Shown here: positions 28,501 to 35,225 of the stretch, in pieces
How positions within the stretch are numbered: position 1 is the stretch's first letter
Layout: each line of letters starts with the position of its first letter
Assembly (NCBI GenBank): GCA_024867545.1
Contig: JANFNE010000032.1
Location: forward strand, 310,001 to 374,000
DNA length: 64,000 nt
Reading direction: 5' to 3'
Source: Phytopythium helicoides
Taxonomy: Eukaryota > Oomycota > Peronosporomycetes > Pythiales > Pythiaceae
Program-made: the position numbers and the translations under genes
The notes under the pieces: generated by a model
Told to the model about the DNA's origin: nothing
Seen by the model: only the letters and a program-made list of their open reading frames with translations
Databases searched by the model: none

Positions 28501-31020
28501 CGGTGCATCGGTCAACATCGGAACATCCGAAATCGGAGCGTCCGTCGCTGGTGAATCGGTCAACATCGGAACATCCGAAATCGGAGCATCGGTCGCTGGT
28601 GCATCGGTCAGCATTGGTACATCCGAAATCGGAGCATTGGTCGCTGGTGCATCGGTCAGCATCGGAACATCAGAAATCGGAGCGTCCGTCGCCGGTGCAT
28701 CGGTCAACATCGGAACATCCGAAATCGGAGCGTCCGTCGCTGGTGAATCGGTCAACATCGGAACATCCGAAATCGGAGCATCGGTCGCTGGTGCATCGGT
28801 CAGCATTGGTACATCCGAAATCGGAGCATCGGTCGCTGGTGCATCGGTCAGCATCGGAACATCCGAAATCGGAGCGTCCGTCGCCGGTGCATCGGTCAAC
28901 ATCGGAACATCCGAAATCGGAGCGTCCGTCGCTGGTGAATCGGTCAACATCGGAACATCCGAAATCGGAGCATCGGTCGCTGGTGCATCGGTCAACATCG
29001 GAACATCCGAAATCGGAGCTTCCGTCGCCGGTGAAGCGGTCAACATCGGAGCATCCGAAATCGGAGCATCGGTCGCTGGTGCATCGCTCAGCATCGGAAC
29101 ATCAGATATCGGAGCGTCTGTGGCTGGTGCATCGGTCAGCATCGGAACGTCAGAAATCGGAGCGTCTGTGGCCGGTGAATCGGTCAGCATCGGAACGTCA
29201 GAAATCGGAGCGTCCGTCGCCGGTGCATCGGTTAGCATCGGAACATCCGAAATCGGAGCGTCCGTCGCCGGTGAATCGGTCAACATCGGAACATCCGAAA
29301 TCGGAGCATCGGTCGCTGGTGCATCGGTCAGCATTGGTACATCCGAAATCGGAGCATCGGTCGCTGGTGCATCGGTCAGCATCGGAACATCAGAAATCGG
29401 AGCGTCCGTCGCCGGTGCATCGGTCAACATCGGAACATCCGAAATCGGAGCGTCCGTCGCTGGTGAATCGGTCAACATCGGAACATCCGAAATCGGAGCA
29501 TCGGTCGCCGGTGCATCGGTCAGCATTGGTACATCCGAAATCGGAGCATCGGTCGCTGGTGCATCGGTCAGCATCGGAACATCAGAAATCGGAGCGTCCG
29601 TCGCCGGTGCATCGGTCAACATCGGAACATCCGAAATCGGAGCGTCCGTCGCTGGTGAATCGGTCAACATCGGAACATCCGAAATCGGAGCATCGGTCGC
29701 TGGTGCATCGGTCAGCATCGGAACATCAGATATCGGAGCGTCTGTGGCTGGTGCATCGGTCAGCATCGGAACGTCAGAAATCGGAGCGTCTGTGGCCGGT
29801 GCATCAGTCAGCATTGGTACGTCAGATATCGGAGCGTCCGTCACTGGTGCATCGGTCAACATCGGAACATCTGAAATCGGAGCGTCCGTCGCCGGTGAAT
29901 CGGTCAACATCGGAACATCCGAAATCGGAGCATCGGTCGCTGGTGCATCGGTCAGCATTGGTACATCCGAAATCGGAGCATTGGTCGCTGGTGCATCGGT
30001 CAACATGGGTACGTCAGAAATCGGAGCGTCCGTCGCCGGGGCATCTGTAGCTGGAGCTTGAGTAACTGGAGTGACCGTAACAGGTGCGTCTGTTGTTGGA
30101 GCTGCAGTCACTGGAGCATCTGTAGCAGGAGCATCCGTAGCAGGAGCTCGAGTTGCTGGGGTAGCAGTCACAGGAGCATCCGTAGCAGGAGCTTGAGTAA
30201 CTGGAGTTGCAGTCACAGGTGCGTCTGTGGCAGGGGCTTGCGTAACTGGAGCAGCGGTCACAGGTGCGTCTGTAGTGGGAGCGCTCGTGATCGGTGAATT
30301 TGTTGTTGGCGCTGTTGTAGGCGGGTCGGATGGCGGTGCTGTAGTTGGCTCTGTCGTTGGCAAAGGTGCCTCATACGTGAGGATGCAGTCGGCGGCGTCA
30401 GCCGTGCAGCAGATGAGGTTCTGGCCGTTCCAAAACATGTAGTTCTCCATGCACGAGTAGAGATCCCAGCAGCTGCCTGTCCCGCCGCTCGACGTGGAGG
30501 CGCAGCACCAGTTGTCCCCAGAGTACCCACAGCCGTAGTATGCGCCGTCAATCACCGGGGGCGTCGTGGTCATCGGGTCTCCAAACTGCAGCTTTCTCTC
30601 CGTCTCGAGCCTCGCAATCCTCCAGATCCCATGCGAGCTCTCGGTCGCTCTCGGCACCGGACTCTCCGCGTCGCTCTCCAAATCCACGGCCACAAACCGC
30701 GCGCACTCGTTTCCCCTCGACCACAGGTGGGCGTCATCCCCGGACTCTCTCGGATCGCACAGAAATCCATCAAGCTCCCAGCGCCAGCCGCCAATGCTCG
30801 TCGCCGACTGCACCACGCGCAGCGTGAAGAACTCGTGGACCTTGGGGACCTCGCGCGCGAAAAGCCGCTCACCCACGCGCTCGTACCGGCCGTTGTGCAC
30901 GCCGCCGGGCACCGCGAGCGGCACGTCGACGACCAGCAGCTGCGCGTCCGGCGCGCTCGTCATGGGCCACGCGCCGACGCGCGCCATGAGCGCCGAGGCG
31001 GCCGCGAACCAGCGCGCCAT
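22525..31020 (-). CDS. Giant Thr/Pro-rich mucin-like repeat protein with polytopic C-terminal domain
   Basis: One uninterrupted frame of 2,831 codons. The N-terminal 200 residues include a Cys-rich stretch (GCGYSGDNWCCAS...NLICCTADAADC). Residues about 210-320 are irregular TDAP/TTAP repeats, then about 90 copies of a 16-residue unit TDAPATDAPISDVPML to about residue 1780, then a degenerate Ser/Thr/Pro-rich stalk to about 2300. The last 500 residues hold several hydrophobic segments (such as AIVFVSVVGGVAAVIATLYTLV and ALAFATVALIVVCFGLVVLGVV) and a basic cytoplasmic tail. The likely role is a heavily O-glycosylated surface protein; the membrane part loosely resembles Flc/TRP-like proteins, which is unproven. 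The N-terminus is uncertain: the first 20 residues are only weakly signal-like, and a better leader (MLLLLLLLTPPLARR) lies just upstream in another frame at about 31150. Confidence 0.8.
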   Translation of the reverse strand: MARWFAAASALMARVGAWPMTSAPDAQLLVVDVPLAVPGGVHNGRYERVGERLFAREVPKVHEFFTLRVVQSATSIGGWRWELDGFLCDPRESGDDAHLWSRGNECARFVAVDLESDAESPVPRATESSHGIWRIARLETERKLQFGDPMTTTPPVIDGAYYGCGYSGDNWCCASTSSGGTGSCWDLYSCMENYMFWNGQNLICCTADAADCILTYEAPLPTTEPTTAPPSDPPTTAPTTNSPITSAPTTDAPVTAAPVTQAPATDAPVTATPVTQAPATDAPVTATPATRAPATDAPATDAPVTAAPTTDAPVTVTPVTQAPATDAPATDAPISDVPMLTDAPATNAPISDVPMLTDAPATDAPISDVPMLTDSPATDAPISDVPMLTDAPVTDAPISDVPMLTDAPATDAPISDVPMLTDAPATDAPISDVPMLTDAPATDAPISDVPMLTDSPATDAPISDVPMLTDAPATDAPISDVPMLTDAPATDAPISDVPMLTDAPATDAPISDVPMLTDSPATDAPISDVPMLTDAPATDAPISDVPMLTDAPATDAPISDVPMLTDAPATDAPISDVPMLTDSPATDAPISDVPMLTDAPATDAPISDVPMLTDSPATDAPISDVPMLTDAPATDAPISDVPMLSDAPATDAPISDAPMLTASPATEAPISDVPMLTDAPATDAPISDVPMLTDSPATDAPISDVPMLTDAPATDAPISDVPMLTDAPATDAPISDVPMLTDAPATDAPISDVPMLTDSPATDAPISDVPMLTDAPATDAPISDVPMLTDAPATNAPISDVPMLTDAPATDAPISDVPMLTDSPATDAPISDVPMLTDAPATDAPISDVPMLTDAPATDAPISDVPMLTDAPATDAPISDVPMLTDSPATDAPISDVPMLTDAPATDAPISDVPMLTDAPATDAPISDVPMLTDAPATDAPISDVPMLTDSPATDAPISDVPMLTDAPATDAPISDVPMLTDAPATDAPISDVPMLTDAPATDAPISDVPMLTDSPATDAPISDVPMLTDAPATDAPISDVPMLTDSPATDAPISDVPMLTDAPATDAPISDVPMLSDAPATDAPISDAPMLTASPATEAPISDVPMLTDAPATDAPISDVPMLTDSPATDAPISDVPMLTDAPATDAPISDVPMLTDAPATDAPISDVPMLTDAPATDAPISDVPMLTDSPATDAPISDVPMLTDAPATDAPISDVPMLTDAPATNAPISDVPMLTDAPATDAPISDVPMLTDSPATDAPISDVPMLTDAPATDAPISDVPMLTDAPATDAPISDVPMLTDAPATDAPISDVPMLTDSPATDAPISDVPMLTDAPATDAPISDVPMLTDAPATDAPISDVPMLTDAPATDAPISDVPMLTDSPATDAPISDVPMLTDAPATDAPISDVPMLTDSPATDAPISDVPMLTDAPATDAPISDVPMLSDAPATDAPISDVPMLTDAPATDAPISDVPMLTDAPATDAPISDVPMLTDAPATDAPISDVPMLTDSPATDAPISDVPMLTDAPATDAPISDVPMLSDAPATDAPISDVPMLTDSPATDAPISDVPMLTDSPATDAPISDVPMLTDAPATDAPISDVPMLTDAPATDAPISDVPMLTDAPVTDAPISDVPMLTDAPATDAPISDVPMLTDSPATDAPISDVPMLTDAPATDAPISDVPMLTDAPATDAPISDVPMLTDSPATDAPISDVPMLTDAPATDAPISDVPMLTDAPATDAPISDVPMLTDAPTTDAPISDVPMLTDAPATDAPISDVPMLTDAPASNAPIMSDAPVTDSPISDVPMLTDAPVTDTPISDVPMVTDGPSTGTPATDAPVLDIPALTDSPVTDAPVSDVLMLTDVPATDAPASDVPVLTNSPVTSTPTSDTPQTDSPLSDAPTTITPGTNPPDNSPVSETPTTGSPVTNSPSDSPMLTDSPATDSPSTNTPTTSTPGSNVPAMSDPRTSLPDTSLPITDTPTSTSAGSDAPITIGPVVDPSVSDSPSPSASVATNTPAFSNPTVTDSPLQTSSPTSSVDPATMAPSVSVSSTSPTTAPTSTNSIPPTSTAPTTSNPSASPTSTSNNPVTVSPGSTVPSPSSSSGLTNAPSITTTSTTSPSSTATSTNDPAGTSSTAPSATETTTDTTSVKPSTSRPASPNEQATGTVSPTNDATTSNSPSPFPNDGSASSSKLTALPASSSSDSSSNTGTPAPSNGVATVRPTDDGSSTLIVKQPTEGTGTESGDKISSELVKDTQSSRANSVSHGTDSGGSSTVAGAATETSVANNADTATSGSGEHIANGNHASGSTTPYDDSAVEADREALEQAMTGFTTAARHIRDAASGSANALVATAVGTNVVTTIISIVTSGTTAVSSGTVPTTLGATVAQEFLMNGVAAGSNIVKSGMPTADFGSLWILLSYLQFISSASHMSLPGAPDFFFKFTDSIGWSNLQPIENSSLDLTTTPGGTRSNLSSDTIGNFSVADGDIISGVLAYAERLHIEPQELFTKTAIVFVSVVGGVAAVIATLYTLVRCLLGKRLELVVQRLDELPRAKLLLRLLTQSCLSICLMSEYALSMTSSFQMRYNQDQHGGTSNSSALAFATVALIVVCFGLVVLGVVKIWGKTEEQLANPDFKFAWGPYYKYYHHRMRYFFVAKMGAEILSGVVIGLVSDVPSQLTLLMSMQLGMFLFTVESSPYSMDFQTACSSTAFIMKMLTYALISTFLTSSTEVSLQDFMGTLVVLLQVGLLLLFNSRQLYILYKQMSYLFALRRERRQHEREQKRAVEQAALVQTSVSALTPAYEETPKAFELLESKRNSPASPIESPAQHSPVKGA
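25677..30050. repeat. 48-bp coding minisatellite, about 90 units
   Basis: Near-perfect 48-bp tandem array encoding a 16-residue unit on the minus strand. Period preserves frame throughout. Units vary at a few positions only (Ala/Ser, Thr/Ala, Asp/Asn). Degenerate units continue to about 25380. Such arrays change length by unequal exchange or slippage. Confidence 0.95.
27015..29718. repeat. 1,296-bp higher-order duplication inside the minisatellite
   Basis: Rare unit variants recur exactly 1,296 bp apart, which is 27 x 48 bp: GAGCTTCC with GTGAAGCGG at 27719 and 29015, and GGAGCATTGGTC at 27335 and 28631. The match appears to hold from about 27015 to 28422 against 28311 to 29718. A finer 192-bp (4-unit) period is also visible (CAGCATTGG at 27121, 27313 and 27505). 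Confidence 0.8.
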
Positions 31021-31722
31021 GTCGGCGAATGACCAGCGCGTTTCGGGCCGGAGCCGTGGAAGAAAGCGTCAGTCACAGGCGCTGCGTACCATACAGCGCG
31101 CGACGGTCGACGGGCCAGCGGGGGAGTCAGCAGCAGTAGCAGCAGCAGCATGACGCCGGCCGTTGCCAACGAGCGGTCGGCCTTTCCTGGCTTTCCATTT
31201 CGAACGGAAACGCCAGAATCCCGGAGAGTGACAGGTTGAAGGGCTCTGGCTACATGCTGACTATTATTAGTGAAGGAACGCAACGCATTTCCTTTCTCCA
31301 CGCGCGGTGAGTGAGCCCGGTACATACTGCTCGAACAGCGTTCGGCTCGCGTCATGCCGGCGATGGCGTCGGCGCGCTGTCCTCGCGGTTCGCGCGCGTT
31401 GAAGTTGCTGGAAGTGCACCAGTCGCGAATACATGCGTTTGTGGATTTTATTTGTTTTAAAGAGGTATTTGTAGACTTTTTATTGATTAAATATATAAGC
31501 ATTTTAATAGAGCTATAGGTTCCTAGAGACTCTTGAAGGGGGAAGTGGGACTGTCAAGGGGGGGATGATGATGGAGTGCCCGCCGCCGAGGCAGCATGGC
31601 GCCGCGTCTCGCTTGTGGCAGCGCGCTGGTGTTGCATGGCTGGATGACGCCGCGGTCTCCTCTCGAACGCGTCGGCAGCTCTTCCACAGAGCTGGCGACC
31701 GCGATGGGGTCACCTGCACGGA

Positions 31723-32736
31723 CTAATCGTCACGTGGCCGCGATCCGCCGAGCTCCTTCTGTTGCTCGATGAGCTCCTCGTGCATGGCGCGCCAGCCCGC
31801 GAGCTGCAGCTGCCCGGACGACGTCGACGACAGCGACGAGCGCGCGCGCCGGCTTCTCACTGCATCAACAGCGACCATCAACCGTCATTCAGTCCATCAG
31901 CGCGTGTCTAGACTGGCACATGACGTCACTTGACGCACCTTGCGGCCGCACGTAGCGCACGTAGAAGCCGATGGCGAGCGCTAATGGCACGGACACCGTC
32001 ACGGCCGTGATCCAGGCGATGGCGGTCGCGTGGCTCTTCTTGCCGCTGCTGCTGCGGATGTAGCTGCTCGAGGCGCCGGAGTACGCGGTCTCAGCATCCG
32101 TCGATGGCGAAGGCGCGGACGTGGTCTCGCACAGCTCGCTCGTGCGCGCCTCAAAGACCGACTCCTCGCAGCTCAAGATGCACACGCAGCCCGAGTCGCC
32201 GACGCAGAACTTGGTCGTCTGCGCCATAAAGTTGTCCTCGGCCGACAGGTTGCGCGCCAGCGCGTTGCACTCGACGCACGCGGCGTCGCTGGCCTCGCAG
32301 TAGGTCGAGTTGCTCGCCGGGAACTGGTGGAACCAGCCGCCCGTGTAGTTGCTCGGGCTCCCGCTGTCCGCCGAGGACCCGTCTGCGCGGTAGTCGAGCG
32401 ACGGATCGTAGAGCGCCATCGACTCGCACACGCCGTACTCGGACAGCAAACAGCCCTGCATGACCACCATCAGCCCCAGGATCCCATCTACCTCCTCAGC
32501 AGCTCGCAGCGCACCTGGGGCTCGTCCGCCAGCTCCACGTTCAGGCAGTCGTAGCAGGTCCGCGGCTTGCGGCAGTCCTGACCGACCTCGAGCGCGTAGT
32601 AGCCGCACGAGTCGCCACTCGTGCTCCTGCTGCTGGATCCTTCGTCCACCGCCGACGAGGATGAGCCGGAGGCGCCAGCGCTCTTCATGAGCCGAGCGGC
32701 CAGCAGCAGCGCGCCAGTCAGTAGGAGCCGCGCCAT
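31723..32736 (-). CDS. Cys-rich single-pass membrane protein, paralogue 1
   Basis: Three exons inferred: 32736-32515, 32455-31939 and 31859-31723, about 291 residues. The start gives a signal peptide (ARLLLTGALLLAARLM). The ectodomain carries two cysteine clusters resembling PSI-type knots (DCRKPRTCYDCLNV, NSTYCEASDAACVEC, GCVCILSC), N-glycosylation sites, a Ser-rich stalk and one membrane segment (AIAWITAVTVSVPLALAIGFYV). The third exon, found by comparison with the paralogue 1 kb away, adds a cytoplasmic tail with LQLAGWRAMHEELIEQQ matching LRLSGWRKLQTDQIERE there. Function is unknown; a receptor or adhesion role is plausible but unproven. Without the third exon the frame ends in intron read-through. 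Confidence 0.75.
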
Positions 32737-33221
32737 CTCTCGGAGCGAGAGGATGAGTCGCCTGCTTGCTTGTCCACGAGCCGGTGAGATTGACAATGAC
32801 CGCTCCGCCTCAACCTGCAGCCACTGGCGCGACGCCCGCAACCTACAGAGACGACGCCACCATGGTGAGCCAGCGCGGACGGGAGGAGGAGCCCATCATG
32901 TTCAACCTGCACCAAAAATTTCGAATCACACGGTGAAATGCGCGCTTCCATTGGTTGAAATTCAGGAATGAGCACTGTTGATTGGTGGAAAAGCAGAGAA
33001 CGCCCGCGATCCGCCGATCTTTGGCGCCGACCCGCCCGAGCATGATGAGCATCCGCGCCTGCCGACTCATTCCTCTGGGCTACAACGCGTCAAGCGATCT
33101 CGATGCGGTGATTTCTGCGTGCTCTCTGTGCGGGGATTGGACCGGCCGTGACGTGGAGTTGACCTTCTCGACGTCGATCGGCGGCGAGAGATGGCTACAG
33201 TATCGACTCCCACCAACTGCG

Positions 33222-33243
33222 ACTCATTTCGCAGCAAAATTCC
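33222..33243 (+). promoter_or_regulatory. Oomycete initiator-like core promoter
   Basis: ACTCATTTCGCAGCAAAATTCC resembles the oomycete initiator plus flanking promoter region (TCATTYY...AWTTYYY) and lies about 45-65 bp upstream of the small secreted-protein ATG, the usual distance. Confidence 0.45.
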
Positions 33244-33285
33244 AACGGCAGGATCTTCACGTGGCACTCGCAACTCTCTGCCTCC

Positions 33286-33519
33286 ATGCGTTCGCTTGCG
33301 GCTGCGCTCGTGGCCCTGGTGCTGGTGAGCGTCGCTGGCTGCGGAGCTTTAATTGAGCAGCAGCCGTCGGCGTGTGAGGTCGTCTCGATGCTGGGAGGAA
33401 CCGCACCGGCGCCTTCCCCAACTCCCTCGACAAGCGACCAAGCGACCAACAACTACCCTATGGCTGCGACCACAGCTGCGGCGGTCACCACGGTGCTCGC
33501 CATGCTGAGCCTCGCTTGA
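33286..33519 (+). CDS. Small secreted, putatively GPI-anchored protein
   Basis: 77 residues. A clear signal peptide (SLAAALVALVLVSVAGCGA) is followed by a short mature region with one Cys, a Thr/Pro/Ser linker (APAPSPTPSTSDQATNN) and a second hydrophobic tail reaching the C-terminus (AATTAAAVTTVLAMLSLA), the pattern of GPI-anchor attachment. No known family recognised. It lies between the two Cys-rich membrane paralogues and is transcribed away from paralogue 1. Because it is so short, coding status rests on the two end signals and a promoter-like element upstream. Confidence 0.6.
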   Translation: MRSLAAALVALVLVSVAGCGALIEQQPSACEVVSMLGGTAPAPSPTPSTSDQATNNYPMAATTAAAVTTVLAMLSLA

Positions 33520-33647
33520 AGAGCTACAGACGACAACGATGGCAACATGGAGCAACAGATTGTCGACGTGGTCAAGCCCGTGCGGGAGATAACTTAAGGC
33601 GACGAGCGCCATACGCACACGACGACACTAGCTCCACTCATTGCCAT

Positions 33648-34754
33648 CTACACCGACGTCCTCGACACCCGACGCTGCTGCTCCGAATCGAAGCTCGAGC
33701 CTGGCCGCTCCTCTAGCACGGCGATCGAGTTCCGGTCGTCGTCCTGCGTGGCGTCTACCACGACAGGTGTCAGCGCGGACGACTCCCGTATTGCTTCCGG
33801 CCCGGAGGGTCTAGCACCAACAGGTCCGTTAGCCGGAGAGGCTGTGCGACTGGGCGGCCCTGCCTCATAATCCTGGGTCCGATTCCCCTCTGCTGCCGTG
33901 GACGAGATGCCAGCATGGGGAGATCGCAAGTTAAAGAGTCCGTGCTTGCGCTCACGCTCGATCTGGTCGGTCTGTAGCTTCCTCCACCCAGAGAGTCGAA
34001 GACGGTTGGACGGCGAGGAGATGGCGTTCACGTTGTTGTACGGACCGGCAGCTTGCGGCCGAGGACCCGCGCGCATGAGCCGACTGAGAAGCATGCGACG
34101 GTAAATGAAAGCTCCAAGAAGCAGCACCTGAAGCAAGAAGAAGAGCGGCAGCAGCGTCGAGTAGCTGGACGACGCAACGTCTTCGTCGCCCACTGCACTC
34201 GCGGGGTTGCTGCAGTCGGTCATCATGTTGTCCTCCCAGTCGCTGGACTCGCACGCCATGACGCACACGCAACCATCCGTGCCCAGGCAGTACTGTCGGT
34301 ACACCTCGATGGACGTGTTGCTGCCGTCCCACGTCATGGAGTACACCGAGCTGCCATTGTTGACGAGCTCATCGCACAGCAAACACGCAGGGTCCGTGGC
34401 CTCGCAGTAGGTCGAGTTGACCGCGGGGAAGAAGTTGTACCATCCGCTGGAGCGCAGCTCCGAGTCGCTCAGGTTTCGGCGGTAGTCGGCCAGGTAGTTG
34501 TAGCTGCTCATCTCTTCGCAGAAACCCGAGGCCGAGAGCACGCAGCCGTCCGCCACGTCCGAAACATCCACGTTGAGGCAGTCGTAGCACGTGCGCGGCT
34601 TGCGGCACGCCGAGCCGTCCGACGCGTTGTAGTACGAGCACGAGGAGCCGTCGACGGCGCCGATGCGGACCGTGCCGCTTAGCTGCGAGCCTGAGCTGCT
34701 CTCGTCCCCCACGACGCCGCCGCTGGAGCTGCCGGAGCCGGATGCGCTCGCCAT
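33648..34754 (-). CDS. Cys-rich single-pass membrane protein, paralogue 2
   Basis: The frame is open from 34859, but the first ATG is at 34754 (MASASGSGSS), about 368 residues. The ectodomain matches paralogue 1: ACRKPRTCYDCLNV, GCVLSASGFCEEM, NSTYCEATDPACLLC and GCVCVMACESS, with the same spacing. One membrane segment follows (LLPLFFLLQVLLLGAFIY), then a longer cytoplasmic tail with LRLSGWRKLQ and Ser/Pro-rich sequence. No signal peptide is visible after the first ATG, so a 5' exon or other start may be missing; a CAG acceptor-like site lies just before it. Function unknown; the pair looks like a local tandem duplication with drift. Confidence 0.7.
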   Translation of the reverse strand: MASASGSGSSSGGVVGDESSSGSQLSGTVRIGAVDGSSCSYYNASDGSACRKPRTCYDCLNVDVSDVADGCVLSASGFCEEMSSYNYLADYRRNLSDSELRSSGWYNFFPAVNSTYCEATDPACLLCDELVNNGSSVYSMTWDGSNTSIEVYRQYCLGTDGCVCVMACESSDWEDNMMTDCSNPASAVGDEDVASSSYSTLLPLFFLLQVLLLGAFIYRRMLLSRLMRAGPRPQAAGPYNNVNAISSPSNRLRLSGWRKLQTDQIERERKHGLFNLRSPHAGISSTAAEGNRTQDYEAGPPSRTASPANGPVGARPSGPEAIRESSALTPVVVDATQDDDRNSIAVLEERPGSSFDSEQQRRVSRTSV

Positions 34755-34919
34755 GGGGACCCAAACTGTGGCGCAGAGGCGATGACGGCGCCGTCGCCGC
34801 GTTGGACAGAGCAATTGGCGGAGTCGACCGTAGCTCCTCGTTCTTGCCACGTGCGCCACGAAACCATCTGGGCGTTTTATCCTATTGAATAGACTAGAAA
34901 GTTTGCGTGGGTTGTTATA

Positions 34920-34942
34920 GGAAGATACTTGAAAATGAGTCT
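34920..34942 (-). promoter_or_regulatory. Oomycete initiator-like core promoter of paralogue 2
   Basis: On the minus strand GACTCATTTTCAAGTATCTTCC fits the oomycete initiator/flanking-region pattern. It is about 170 bp above the first in-frame ATG, leaving room for a short unseen 5' exon. Confidence 0.4.
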
Positions 34943-35225
34943 GCTGTAAAGAATATCCTGCGTTGGAGAGTTGTGAACCGGACAGCTGGAGCTACGACTG
35001 GTCTGAACTCTTGCGATAGGTTCGGACTTGGTGTACAATTGTAATTTGTTTGACTAGATGGCTACATCGGACCACGTCAGCCTGATTCGGTGGATACGAG
35101 GGTCGGAACGGCGCATGGAGCATGGAGGGTGGGTTGGAACGATGCACTTGCTTACCGGTACTCTCTTTCTCTATTAGATACACTTTGCAACACGCACACA
35201 CGCATACCACAGCACGTTCACCCAT
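34943..35225. other. Intergenic spacer
   Basis: Upstream flank of paralogue 2 and 3' flank of the Claspin-like gene. No gene recognised. Confidence 0.35.

Noticed and set aside
25653..30050. 1,465-codon plus-strand frame (His/Ser/Arg-rich)
   Set aside because: A second shadow of the same repeat in another frame, ending where the repeat ends.
24131..30061. 1,976-codon plus-strand open frame rich in Ser/Gly/Ile
   Set aside because: It is antisense to the mucin-like gene and arises from a stop-free 48-bp repeat. The minus-strand frame has a Cys-rich N-terminal domain and membrane segments outside the array; the plus frame has neither.
31889..31938. C-terminus ending VMCQSRHALMD in Cys-rich paralogue 1
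   Set aside because: It reads into a GT-AG intron. Splicing to 31859 restores similarity with paralogue 2.
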